Shown: positions 1-7,025, counted from the stretch's first letter. The stretch is 8,911 nt of DNA from an uncultured Bdellovibrio sp. (GCA_937871355.1 CALMPX010000117.1:1-8911); one strand, 5' to 3'. A program made the numbers and translations. Notes: generated by a model from the letters alone, not told the origin.

Positions 1-873
1 TTAAAATATGACTCGTCTCACGGAATTTACAAAGCTGATGTTTCTCATGATGGAGAAAATTTAATCGTTAACGGTAAAAAAATTCCGGTATCTGCTCAAA
101 AAGATCCAGCCAATATCCCTTGGAAAGCTTGGGGCGTGGAATTAGTTATGGAATGTACGGGCGCTCTTAAAGGTAAAGAAGATTATCAAAAACATATTAA
201 AGCAGGTGCTCAAAAAGTCATGGTGTCAGCCCCGGCTGATGGCGTCGACATCACAGTTGTTTACGGCTTAAATCATAAACAATATGATTCAGCCAAACAC
301 ACGTTCTTATCGAACGCTTCTTGCACAACGAATTGCTTAGCTCCTTTAGCTTCTGTGTTACATAAGTCTTTCGGTATCGTTAATGGAACAATGTTAACAG
401 TTCACTCGTACACGAACGATCAAAAAATCTTAGATGCTTCTCACAAAGATGCACGTCGTGCACGCTCAGCGGCTGTATCGATGATTCCAACTACAACAGG
501 TGCCGCAAAAGCTGTCGGATTAGTTTTACCTGAACTAAAAGGTAAAATTGATGGATTGTCGATCCGCGTTCCCACTCCGAATGTGAGCTTGATCGATTTC
601 ACATTTAATACTGAAAAAGACGTGACTGTGGCTTCCATTAATTCCGCGTTAAAAGAGGCTTCTCAAGGTGAGTTAAAAGGAGTTCTTGGGTATGAAACAG
701 CAGAATTGGTATCGATTGATTTTAACGGAAACAAATTGTCTTCGATCGTGGATAGTAAAACAACTATGGTTGTAGGAAATAAAACAGCTAAAGTTTTATC
801 TTGGTATGATAATGAAACAGGTTTTTCGAGTCGTATGGTTGATATGGCTTTATTTATGATGGAGAAGAACTAA
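1..873 (+). CDS. gap: Glyceraldehyde-3-phosphate dehydrogenase, type I (5' end cut off by window)
   Basis: This cytoplasmic glycolytic/gluconeogenic enzyme converts glyceraldehyde 3-phosphate, NAD(P)+ and phosphate to 1,3-bisphosphoglycerate. The frame is open from base 1 (LKYDSSHG, normally near residue 45-50), so about 45 N-terminal residues, including the start of the Rossmann fold and the residue that sets NAD versus NADP preference, lie outside the window; 290 residues are visible. The GTG at 136 is an internal Val codon, not a start, because family-type sequence continues upstream of it. The catalytic motif SNASCTTNCLAP has its nucleophilic Cys at 322-324, and the catalytic His (TVHSYTND) is at 403-405. 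Further family blocks are RRARSAAVSMIPTTTGAAKA, RVPTPNVSLID and the C-terminal WYDNETGFSSRMVDM. The stop overlaps the pgk start by one base (TAATG), showing an operon with pgk and tpiA. Identification is secure. Confidence 0.97.
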   Translation, partial: LKYDSSHGIYKADVSHDGENLIVNGKKIPVSAQKDPANIPWKAWGVELVMECTGALKGKEDYQKHIKAGAQKVMVSAPADGVDITVVYGLNHKQYDSAKHTFLSNASCTTNCLAPLASVLHKSFGIVNGTMLTVHSYTNDQKILDASHKDARRARSAAVSMIPTTTGAAKAVGLVLPELKGKIDGLSIRVPTPNVSLIDFTFNTEKDVTVASINSALKEASQGELKGVLGYETAELVSIDFNGNKLSSIVDSKTTMVVGNKTAKVLSWYDNETGFSSRMVDMALFMMEKN

Positions 874-2111
874 TGACTGATGGTTTAAAAGGTATAAAAA
901 CCGTTCGTGATTTTGAACTTAAAGGCAAAACAGTATTTTTACGTTTAGATTTAAATGTTCCCATGGATGTTTCAGGTCACATTACAGATGAGACTCGAAT
1001 CACTGCGGCTCTTCCCACCATGAAATACTGTTTAGAAAAAGGCGCAAAATTAATTATTGCTTCGCACTTAGGTCGTCCTAAATCTGCGGCGGATCGTCAA
1101 TACTCTATGGAGCCTGTCGCTCAGCGCGTGGGTGAATTATTAGATGTTGAAGTGGTTTTAATGGATGAGCCGGATTCAGAAGGTGTTAAACATATTCTTT
1201 ATGGTCCGATGAAAAATCAAATTATCTGCTTGGAAAATCTTCGTTTCGATCCAGGTGAAGTTGAAAACAGCACAGAGCTTGCGGTGATGTGGACTTCTTA
1301 TGCGGATATTTATATTAATGATGCCTTCGGAGCTTCTCATCGTGCTCATGCGAGTATTTCAGCTTTTCCGGAGATGATGGTTGATAAGGGTGTTGGCTTT
1401 TTGATCGAAAAAGAAATTAAAATGTTAGACGGCTTATTCGATCGTCCTCAGAAACCTTATATCGCCGTTCTTGGTGGATCAAAAGTTTCTGATAAAATTC
1501 CCGTTATTGAAAAACTCATTAACGTGGTTGATGGTTTTGTGATCGGTGGAGCCATGGCTTACACGTTTTTGAAAGCTCAAGGCATAGAGGTCGGAAAATC
1601 TTTAGTAGAAACTGACAAATTAAAATATGCAAAAGAGATGATTGAGCGGATCGAAGCTCGTGGTAAAACGTTATTATTGCCTGTGGATCATGTGACAAGT
1701 ACTTCTTTTGGGGATACTAAAAACATTCGAGTTACAACTGATCATAAAATTAATGAAAAAGAAATGGGATTAGATATCGGTCCCAAAACAATTCTGCTTT
1801 ATAAAAAATGTTTATCTGAAGCGAAAACAGTTTTCTGGAACGGTCCCATGGGTGTTTTCGAAACACCTGAATTTTCCAAAGGAACATTCGCCATTGCCGA
1901 AACGATGGCGAATAACTCGGGAACGATGATTGTTGGAGGCGGCGATTCGGCAGCGGCCGCTGAAGCTTCCGGCTTCGCCGATAAGATGACCCATATTTCA
2001 ACCGGAGGCGGTGCCAGTCTTGAGTATCTTCAAGGTGAAAAATTGCCCGGATTAGAAGTCTTACGTAAACGTAAACAATCCGAATCTTCAACCAGTACCC
2101 CGACGTTTTAG
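873..2111 (+). CDS. pgk: Phosphoglycerate kinase
   Basis: Transfers phosphate between 1,3-bisphosphoglycerate and ADP, making ATP and 3-phosphoglycerate; it takes the product of the gap gene just upstream. At 412 residues it is slightly longer than the usual 390-400. N-domain substrate-binding motifs: RLDLNVP (residues 24-30), TRI (41-43), HLGRP (65-69), ENLRF (121-125) and SHRAH (155-159). C-domain nucleotide-binding motifs: GGSKVSDK (201-208), FWNGPMGVFE (321-330), GGGDS (355-359) and STGGGASLEYLQG (376-388). All expected catalytic and binding residues are present. The last ~15 residues (RKRKQSESSTSTPTF) form a basic then Ser/Thr-rich tail beyond the normal PGK end, probably disordered. The start is supported by GGAGAAG at 861-867 inside the end of gap, 5 bases before the ATG; the one-base overlap suggests translational coupling. 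tpiA follows after 7 bases. Confidence 0.98.
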   Translation: MTDGLKGIKTVRDFELKGKTVFLRLDLNVPMDVSGHITDETRITAALPTMKYCLEKGAKLIIASHLGRPKSAADRQYSMEPVAQRVGELLDVEVVLMDEPDSEGVKHILYGPMKNQIICLENLRFDPGEVENSTELAVMWTSYADIYINDAFGASHRAHASISAFPEMMVDKGVGFLIEKEIKMLDGLFDRPQKPYIAVLGGSKVSDKIPVIEKLINVVDGFVIGGAMAYTFLKAQGIEVGKSLVETDKLKYAKEMIERIEARGKTLLLPVDHVTSTSFGDTKNIRVTTDHKINEKEMGLDIGPKTILLYKKCLSEAKTVFWNGPMGVFETPEFSKGTFAIAETMANNSGTMIVGGGDSAAAAEASGFADKMTHISTGGGASLEYLQGEKLPGLEVLRKRKQSESSTSTPTF

Positions 2112-2118
2112 GATAAGT

Positions 2119-2862
2119 ATGTCTTCGAAGAAAATTTTTGCAGCTAATTGGAAGTTAAATAAAACCCCTGAACAGGCGCAAGCTTTTGCTCAGGATTTTT
2201 TAATTCAAACTTCTGAAATGTTTTTTCAAAAAAAGGAAGTTTTTATTTTTCCGCAAAACTTTTCTTTGGATGCTTTATCTCGTGAATTTAAAAGCTCAGT
2301 GGTTCAATTCGGACCACAGCAAATACATACAGAGACAAAAGGCGCATTTACCGGAGAAAACTCAATAGACTTGGCGAAATCGTTAGGATCAAAACTATGT
2401 TTAATCGGTCATAGTGAACGTCGTCAGTTTTTTGCCGAAGCCAATTCATTCATTAATAAAAAAGTTTTGCTTTGCCAAATTTCAGATATCTTACCAGTAC
2501 TTTGTATTGGTGAAAGTCTAGAACAACGTCAAAAGAATGAAACACTTAAAGTTTGTTTCGAGCAATTAGAAACAGCTTTGGTTGGTGCTGATGTGATGAA
2601 ACGCATCGTTGTTGCGTATGAACCAGTATGGGCCATTGGAACAGGACAGGTGGCGACCTTAGACCAAGTGAAAGAAGTTCACACGGAGCTATTTAAAAAA
2701 ATGAATGCTTTGAATTTTAAAAATTTTCAACTTCTTTACGGTGGGAGCGTAAAAGCCGACAACGCTAAAGATCTGATTTCTATTCCTTACGTTGACGGAT
2801 TTTTGATCGGCGGAGCTTCTTTAGAAGTGTCTAGCTTCTTGGATATTTGTAACTGCATATAG
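2119..2862 (+). CDS. tpiA: Triosephosphate isomerase
   Basis: Interconverts dihydroxyacetone phosphate and glyceraldehyde 3-phosphate, completing the triose section of glycolysis encoded by this operon. The 247 residues are a normal length for a one-domain TIM barrel. Catalytic residues are all seen: Lys12 in AANWKLNK, His98 in LIGHSERR, and Glu168 in VAYEPVWAIGTG, which runs into phosphate-gripping loop 6 (about 169-180). The phosphate-binding turns LLYGGSV (205-211) and GFLIGGASL (227-235) are present. GAFTGENS (76-82) has Asn where many homologues have Val or Ile, a minor variation. The ATG is preceded by AGGA (2110-2113) with 5 bases spacing, next to the pgk stop. No secG follows, although tpiA-secG is a common order in other proteobacteria; the next 154 bases hold no recognised gene. 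No convincing hairpin-plus-U-run terminator was found after the stop. Confidence 0.98.
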   Translation: MSSKKIFAANWKLNKTPEQAQAFAQDFLIQTSEMFFQKKEVFIFPQNFSLDALSREFKSSVVQFGPQQIHTETKGAFTGENSIDLAKSLGSKLCLIGHSERRQFFAEANSFINKKVLLCQISDILPVLCIGESLEQRQKNETLKVCFEQLETALVGADVMKRIVVAYEPVWAIGTGQVATLDQVKEVHTELFKKMNALNFKNFQLLYGGSVKADNAKDLISIPYVDGFLIGGASLEVSSFLDICNCI

Positions 2863-2963
2863 CTTCTTCGCTTTCGCGTAAAGTCATTAGACGTTCTATT
2901 CTGAGAAACTGATGCTAGGTCTCATTAAGTTGAATCCTATTTCGAGAATGGGTGGTGAAAGTA

Positions 2964-2991
2964 TTGCAGCTTTTAAAGTTAGATTTATAAT
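2964..2991 (+). promoter_or_regulatory. Candidate sigma70 promoter for the zinc-ribbon/ilvA unit
   Basis: A perfect -10 hexamer TATAAT lies at 2986-2991, 25 bases before the zinc-ribbon ATG. The best -35 at normal spacing is weak: TTGCAG at 2964-2969 with a 16-base spacer, three of six matches. Transcription would start near 2998, giving a leader of about 19 bases that contains the AAGAGG ribosome binding site. The position, between the glycolytic operon and the next gene pair, is sensible. Confidence is moderate because the region is AT-rich and the -35 is poor. Confidence 0.45.
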
Positions 2992-3016
2992 TATCTAATA
3001 CAAGAGGTTGTTCAAT

Positions 3017-3253
3017 ATGATTCATATCCGACGTTGCCATATTTGTAATAAAACTTCTGAATCGGAAACCAGTAAAATCGATAGATGTGATAGTTGCGGA
3101 AAGTACCTTGTACCCTTTCTATTTTGCACGGACCCATCAGATATTGTTCCATTCAATCACAGCACTGAGGAAAAAAGTCATAGTTCATCTGATTCCGATT
3201 CTTTTTTAAAGTCGGAATATCCTCCTATCTACGGAATCAGCTTGTATTGGTAG
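3017..3253 (+). CDS. Small single zinc-ribbon protein, function unknown
   Basis: A 78-residue protein with four cysteines in a zinc-ribbon arrangement: CHIC at residues 7-10 and CDSC at 24-27, separated by 13 residues, probably binding one Zn(II). An additional Cys is at 37. Directly after the second knuckle comes GKYLVPFLF, followed by a Ser/Asp/Glu-rich linker (about 48-63) and an aromatic-rich end, YPPIYGISLYW, at the extreme C terminus. No signal peptide or membrane helix is visible. The ATG at 3017 is chosen because AAGAGG (3002-3007) lies 9 bases upstream; a TTG in frame at 3008 would touch the Shine-Dalgarno and is unlikely. ilvA begins 23 bases after the stop, so the two are probably co-transcribed. 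A nucleic-acid or protein partner could be bound by the ribbon, but nothing in the sequence tells which. I do not recognise a named family. Confidence 0.8.
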   Translation: MIHIRRCHICNKTSESETSKIDRCDSCGKYLVPFLFCTDPSDIVPFNHSTEEKSHSSSDSDSFLKSEYPPIYGISLYW

Positions 3254-3261
3254 AAACTTCG

Positions 3262-3274
3262 CCCTAAATTAGGG
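3262..3274 (+). promoter_or_regulatory. Small inverted repeat touching the ilvA start
   Basis: CCCTAAATTAGGG is an inverted repeat with five-base arms, CCCTA and TAGGG, and a three-base AAT loop. It ends 2 bases before the ilvA ATG. The only Shine-Dalgarno-like string for ilvA, AGGG (3271-3274), is the right arm, so if the hairpin forms it would mask that string. AGGG sits only 2 bases from the ATG, closer than the usual 5-9, so it may not be a working site at all. There is no U-run after it, so it is not a terminator. Regulatory meaning is inferred only from position. Confidence 0.35.
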
Positions 3275-3276
3275 TT

Positions 3277-4482
3277 ATGAAAGTCACTTTAGAAGATATT
3301 CAAACAGCTCGTAAGGCTATATCAGATAACATCAATATTACAGTTTGCGATTACTCGCGATCAGCTTCGGCATTGGTAGGAACTGAAGTCTTTTTTAAAT
3401 TAGAAAATACACAACGCACGGGAAGTTTCAAAATCCGTGGAGCGATGAATAAAATTCTCAGTTTAACAGAAGCTGAGAAAAAATGTGGAGTCATAGCGTG
3501 TTCGGCGGGAAATCACGCGCAAGGCGTAGCCTTAAGTTCTACCATTCATGGAGTTCATTCAACTATCGTTATGCCAGTGAATGCACCTTTATCTAAGGTG
3601 GAAGCGACAAAAAATTATGGAGCTACAGTTATTCTTCATGGAACCAGCTTTGACGAAGCTAAATACTATGCCATTCAGATTGCCCAGGAAAAAGGTTATA
3701 CATTTGTACATCCTTACGAGGATGAAAAGGTTATCGCAGGACAAGGAACAATCGGTTTAGAAATATTAGAACAAGTTCCTCATTTATCCAGTATCGTCGT
3801 TCCTATTGGAGGCGGTGGCTTAATTAGTGGGATAGCTATAGCAGCGAAAAGTATAAACCCCAAAATTAGAATTATTGGGGCCCAAACGGAATCTGTTTCA
3901 ACGATGTACCAATTATTTAAAAATCATAAGTACGAAACGATTCGACAACCTATTTCGACTTTAGCTGATGGTATTGCGATTAAAAAGCCAAGTCAGATGA
4001 TGTTCGATGATTTTATTTCGAAATATGTAGACGATGTCGTGACGGTGACTGAGTCTGAGATTGCAGAAGCTATGGTTTTTTTACTCGAACGAGTGAAGAC
4101 TGTAGCTGAAGGTTCAGGTGCAGTAGCTTTAGCAGCGGTTTTATCAAATAAAAATCTTGATTTAGGTAAGACGACCTGTGTCTTGGTGTGTGGTGGTAAT
4201 GTCGATTTAAATATGATTTCGGGAGCTATTCAGCACGGGCAAATTTCTCGTGGTCGTCTCTGTGAACTGTCAGTTATTGTTCCAGATATTCCAGGAAGTC
4301 TCAGTCGCTTAACTCAGATTTTGGCGGATCATCGCGCTAACATTTTAGAAGTTCACCATGACCGTATTGGGACTGATCTGGGAATGAAACAAACGAAGAT
4401 TGATTTTGTTATCGAGACCATTAATCACAAACATATCGAAGAAATACGCCAAGCGATTCAAAAAACCGGTGCTCAAGTTTAA
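3277..4482 (+). CDS. ilvA: Threonine ammonia-lyase (threonine dehydratase), single ACT domain
   Basis: A PLP enzyme (fold type II) that deaminates threonine to 2-oxobutyrate, the entry to isoleucine synthesis or, in the catabolic form, to threonine breakdown. The catalytic domain covers about residues 1-320: Lys52 in GSFKIRGA is the PLP Schiff-base lysine, SAGNHAQG (76-83) is the substrate loop, GGGG (178-181) binds the cofactor phosphate, and CGGN is at 305-308. A single ACT domain follows at about 328-401 (LCELSVIVPDIPGSLSRL, ANILEVHHDR), likely for allosteric control by an amino acid. At 401 residues with one ACT domain it resembles the shorter TdcB/TIGR01127-like class rather than the ~510-residue E. 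coli IlvA with two ACT-like modules, so biosynthetic versus degradative use cannot be decided here. No ilv genes are adjacent. It lies 23 bases behind the zinc-ribbon gene, lacks a good Shine-Dalgarno, and its stop abuts the stop of the convergent gene. Confidence 0.93.
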   Translation: MKVTLEDIQTARKAISDNINITVCDYSRSASALVGTEVFFKLENTQRTGSFKIRGAMNKILSLTEAEKKCGVIACSAGNHAQGVALSSTIHGVHSTIVMPVNAPLSKVEATKNYGATVILHGTSFDEAKYYAIQIAQEKGYTFVHPYEDEKVIAGQGTIGLEILEQVPHLSSIVVPIGGGGLISGIAIAAKSINPKIRIIGAQTESVSTMYQLFKNHKYETIRQPISTLADGIAIKKPSQMMFDDFISKYVDDVVTVTESEIAEAMVFLLERVKTVAEGSGAVALAAVLSNKNLDLGKTTCVLVCGGNVDLNMISGAIQHGQISRGRLCELSVIVPDIPGSLSRLTQILADHRANILEVHHDRIGTDLGMKQTKIDFVIETINHKHIEEIRQAIQKTGAQV

Positions 4483-4487
4483 TTAAA
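4478..4487. other. Palindrome holding both convergent stop codons
   Basis: TTTAATTAAA is a perfect 10-base palindrome at the junction of two convergent genes. The ilvA TAA is 4480-4482 and the TAA of the opposing hyuB-like gene is 4483-4485 read on the other strand, so the stops touch with no base between. The palindrome is all A/T and too weak to act as a terminator by itself. No GC-rich hairpin was found on either side, so each transcript probably runs some way into the opposite gene. Confidence 0.6.
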
Positions 4488-5724
4488 TTTTCCAGTTAAA
4501 AATAAGTTCATCGCCTTTTTTTAAACTAAAAGTACCGTGCTTGACGGAGTCTTTATTTATTTTAAGCCAGCGCTTAGTGTGATCTTCTTCAGAGGATATT
4601 CCGCTGACACGAACAGTGATCGGCTTCTCGGCATTATAAACCAGACAGGCTTTGTATTCACCCTCTGTGTTCTGTAGTGTTTTTTGCGTAAAAGAAATCA
4701 AATTTTCAAACTGAATACGTGAATTGGACAAAAAGAATAAATTTGTTTCATCATCCGAAGTCATTTGAAGTAGATGAGTTGAATATAGTGAAAACTTTTT
4801 CTCAGTCTTTTTAGTTTGAGAGTTAATTTGAGTTAAATTGTATTTCATCATTTGGCGTGCCATTTTTTGAAGCTCGAAATTAAACTCTCCAGCTTTATGC
4901 GCGTTACTGACAATAGATTTTGGAGGCAATACAAGTTTGATATGATCTAAAATTGGCTGCGATAAGTACTTTTCTAAGTCATAGTACTTGCTGAACTCAA
5001 TAATGAGACCACTTTCTACCACATGAGAAGCACAAGAAATTTGACTCTGTCCAGGCAAAGTTAAACTTGTTCCAGAGAAATCAACCTTAAAGAATCGTTG
5101 ATTTTGTTTTTCATCGACTTCAGTTTTTAACTTCAGCAAATGATCCGTTTTATATTTATAACTGAGTTCACTTTGCCCGAAGGCCTTCGACTCAAAGTGG
5201 TTCACGAAAATGTTTTTACAAACCACGAACCATTGTTTTTGAAAATCATCTTGAGAGGCTTCGTTGATGAATTCGGTGAATTTATTAACCGTATTGAATT
5301 GACTGACCTCTTTTTCAAAGAAGTTGGCGTACTGCTCTTTGTTCGACTGAGCTTCGATAAGAGCCGTCCATATAAATGGGCTGATTTTCCCTTTTTCTAC
5401 AAAAGGAGTTAAGGGAATTTTAAAATCAATGGGATAAAATTCAGAATCCCAAATCAAAAATAAATTCGCGCTGAGGCAGCTGATAAAGTAAATACGAGAT
5501 AATGAGGTTCCGCCATTTTCAGGATCATTAGAAATAATAACATCTCCGATATTTGGAGAAAGGTATTTTTTAGCGATTTGAAAGAGAACAAGACGGCTTG
5601 TTGTCGTTTTGAAGGGATCGGCATCTTTTGAAAAAAGAAGTTCACCTTTACTATTCACAATCGAAGCATTTTTAAAGTGACTTATGATTGAACTGAACTT
5701 GTGAGATTCTAAATGCGAAATCAT
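4483..5724 (-). CDS. Degenerate hydantoinase B/oxoprolinase (HyuB-like) subunit, probably non-catalytic
   Basis: A 413-residue protein that I place in the HyuB/oxoprolinase-B family by several weak but collinear motifs. GDVIISNDPENGGTSLSRI (60-78) matches the family block usually written GDVF..NDPY.GGTHLPDI. FKVDFSGTSL (212-221) matches the vDFsGTs block before the substrate region. HIKLVLPPKSIVSN (261-274) matches the P.GsilNP block. HGTFSLKKGDELIF (396-409) matches the last strand before the usual TPGGGGYGDP, which is missing because the protein ends three residues later. It is well short of the 520-600 residues normal for HyuB, and also lacks part of the N terminus. The GGTH His is Ser72-73 region (GGTS) and no HH.DIGG motif is present, so hydantoinase or oxoprolinase activity is unlikely. 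Its ATG overlaps the stop of the upstream HyuA-like gene (ATGA), with AAAAAGG at 5732-5738 seven bases upstream. Homology is inferred from motifs; function is unknown. Confidence 0.65.
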   Translation of the reverse strand: MISHLESHKFSSIISHFKNASIVNSKGELLFSKDADPFKTTTSRLVLFQIAKKYLSPNIGDVIISNDPENGGTSLSRIYFISCLSANLFLIWDSEFYPIDFKIPLTPFVEKGKISPFIWTALIEAQSNKEQYANFFEKEVSQFNTVNKFTEFINEASQDDFQKQWFVVCKNIFVNHFESKAFGQSELSYKYKTDHLLKLKTEVDEKQNQRFFKVDFSGTSLTLPGQSQISCASHVVESGLIIEFSKYYDLEKYLSQPILDHIKLVLPPKSIVSNAHKAGEFNFELQKMARQMMKYNLTQINSQTKKTEKKFSLYSTHLLQMTSDDETNLFFLSNSRIQFENLISFTQKTLQNTEGEYKACLVYNAEKPITVRVSGISSEEDHTKRWLKINKDSVKHGTFSLKKGDELIFNWKI

Positions 5725-7025
5725 AGGTTAACCTTTTTAAATATTTCTTCTGTCCACTTAAAGGGTGTCGACGTTTTCTTGTGATTTAAAAAAGACATAT
5801 TCCCAGTGCAAAGCGAATTTTCATCATTACATCCAAGACGATTTATGTCGAATTGAATGAGCTCGAAGATGAATTCCCTAATGTCAGATAGATTTAAAGT
5901 TTTACTTTCAGTTTTTTGGCCGTGCTCTAAAACTTTAAACTGAGACAGAATTTTATTTTCAATATTCACATTTTGGAGCGCCGGGAACAGCTGTCCTAAT
6001 AGTTTTTTATTTTTTAGGTCAGAGTAAAATACGTCTAAAATTAAAGATTTGACTCCGCGACCAGCGGTCATCGGACCTGGTTCGCTGGGCGCAGGTACTT
6101 TGGAAAATTGAAGATAGGCATTTCCATCAATGAGTATTTCAGTCAAAGGATGTAAAGACAATTTAGTATTTCGGTAATGAGGCCGTTGGATTTTGCCCCA
6201 AGGGCTATCCCAAGACGATTTATTGACTTTTTCTAAGACCATCCAGTTTTCAATATCTAAATGAATTAATTTATTTATATTCTTATTTTTATCCGAAAAA
6301 AAGGTTGAACCTAAAAAATCTTCGGCACTGAAATACAATTGATAGTTTTCAACATCAGGCATAAATCGATCTTTCGACCAAAATAAAATCTGAGCGCTTG
6401 GAAAGGCCTCGTGAATTTCTTTAGTGAGCTCTTCTTTAGTGCCTTCCGTGCCTGCATTCAAAAGAACTTGGCGGATCGAATTTAAATCATAGGGAGTCGT
6501 ATTTGTGAAAAGTTTAAAATTTTTCTCTTTGAAAAAATTTTGAATAATTTCAATCTTATCAGTAGAGACTTGGGTGGGATCAAGATTGATGACAACTTTA
6601 TTGGCTTCAGGATTTACTTTGCGAGTTCGATCAAATTCTGTACTGATCTGCACGGCTAAATCTTTCGCACTTGATTTTCCATCAATGGCAATAATGAGCG
6701 AAGACGCGGCTAATGAGAAACGTGTCGTGTTCTCAAGCATGTAGTTATTTTCTAATCCCTTGTGTGTGACTTGAATCACACTTCCGCCCAGCCGGAAAGT
6801 TTTTAGTCGCTCTAAGTAACGGCAGACGACGTAGACATTTTGAATGCTGTAACCCAATTTTAAGACATCAGCGGCCGTTGATTGTAACGCATTTTTGAGT
6901 GAAATTTGTGGTAGAAAAATTTCTTTTGTTAAGATCGACTGCTGATCAAGATTTTGCACTTCGATCTCACAATAGGTTTCACCAATAAATAGAGCTAAAT
7001 TTGCTTGAGTCTGGGTGTCAGTCAT
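5721..7025 (-). CDS. Degenerate hydantoinase A/oxoprolinase (HyuA-like) subunit, probably non-catalytic
   Basis: A 434-residue protein whose clearest family mark is PSEPGPMTAGRGVKSLILD (313-331), matching the SAGADPGPACYGRGG...TDA block of HyuA/5-oxoprolinase. Collinear weaker matches: ALFIGETYCEIEV (11-23) where the first phosphate loop VGGTFTD normally stands, VTHKGLENN (86-94) for the TT.GFED block, VVINLDPTQVSTDKIEII (144-161) for the hSy.n..hE block, and LIHLDIENWMVLEKV (253-267) where the second loop D.GGTSTD stands. Both glycine/threonine loops and the GAGGGS motif are gone, so ATP binding or hydrolysis is unlikely. It is far shorter than the ~690 residues usual, with most of the C-terminal domain missing. 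The ATG at 7025 is chosen over the in-frame TTG at 7067 because the TTG lies inside the -35 box of the gene's promoter, upstream of the predicted transcript start. No Shine-Dalgarno precedes it. First gene of a two-gene unit with the HyuB-like gene. Function unknown. Confidence 0.65.
   Translation of the reverse strand: MTDTQTQANLALFIGETYCEIEVQNLDQQSILTKEIFLPQISLKNALQSTAADVLKLGYSIQNVYVVCRYLERLKTFRLGGSVIQVTHKGLENNYMLENTTRFSLAASSLIIAIDGKSSAKDLAVQISTEFDRTRKVNPEANKVVINLDPTQVSTDKIEIIQNFFKEKNFKLFTNTTPYDLNSIRQVLLNAGTEGTKEELTKEIHEAFPSAQILFWSKDRFMPDVENYQLYFSAEDFLGSTFFSDKNKNINKLIHLDIENWMVLEKVNKSSWDSPWGKIQRPHYRNTKLSLHPLTEILIDGNAYLQFSKVPAPSEPGPMTAGRGVKSLILDVFYSDLKNKKLLGQLFPALQNVNIENKILSQFKVLEHGQKTESKTLNLSDIREFIFELIQFDINRLGCNDENSLCTGNMSFLNHKKTSTPFKWTEEIFKKVNL

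Noticed and set aside
136..138. GTG as a possible gap start
   Set aside because: The frame stays open to base 1 and encodes typical GAPDH sequence (LKYDSSHG, VNGKKIPV, DPANIPW) upstream, so it is an internal Val codon of a truncated gene.
1750..2091. 113-codon frame on the minus strand inside pgk
   Set aside because: It lies wholly within the conserved C-domain of pgk, has a low-complexity Arg-rich translation and no family motif; it is a shadow frame.
2902..2924. TGAGA...TCTCA inverted repeat after tpiA as a terminator
   Set aside because: Only five paired bases with a 13-base loop and no following T run. The nearby CCTATTT/GAATGGG hairpin (2937-2953) depends on G-U pairs and also lacks a T run.
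3008..3016. TTG start adding three residues to the zinc-ribbon protein
   Set aside because: It directly touches the AAGAGG ribosome site, while the ATG at 3017 is 9 bases from it.
5140..5412. 90-codon plus-strand frame inside the hyuB-like gene
   Set aside because: Antisense to a longer motif-bearing frame, no ribosome site or recognisable motif.
5725..5734. AGGTTAACCT perfect palindrome before the hyuB-like start as an operator
   Set aside because: It lies inside the end of the hyuA-like coding sequence next to the Shine-Dalgarno; a single 10-base palindrome is expected by chance and there is no second copy nearby.
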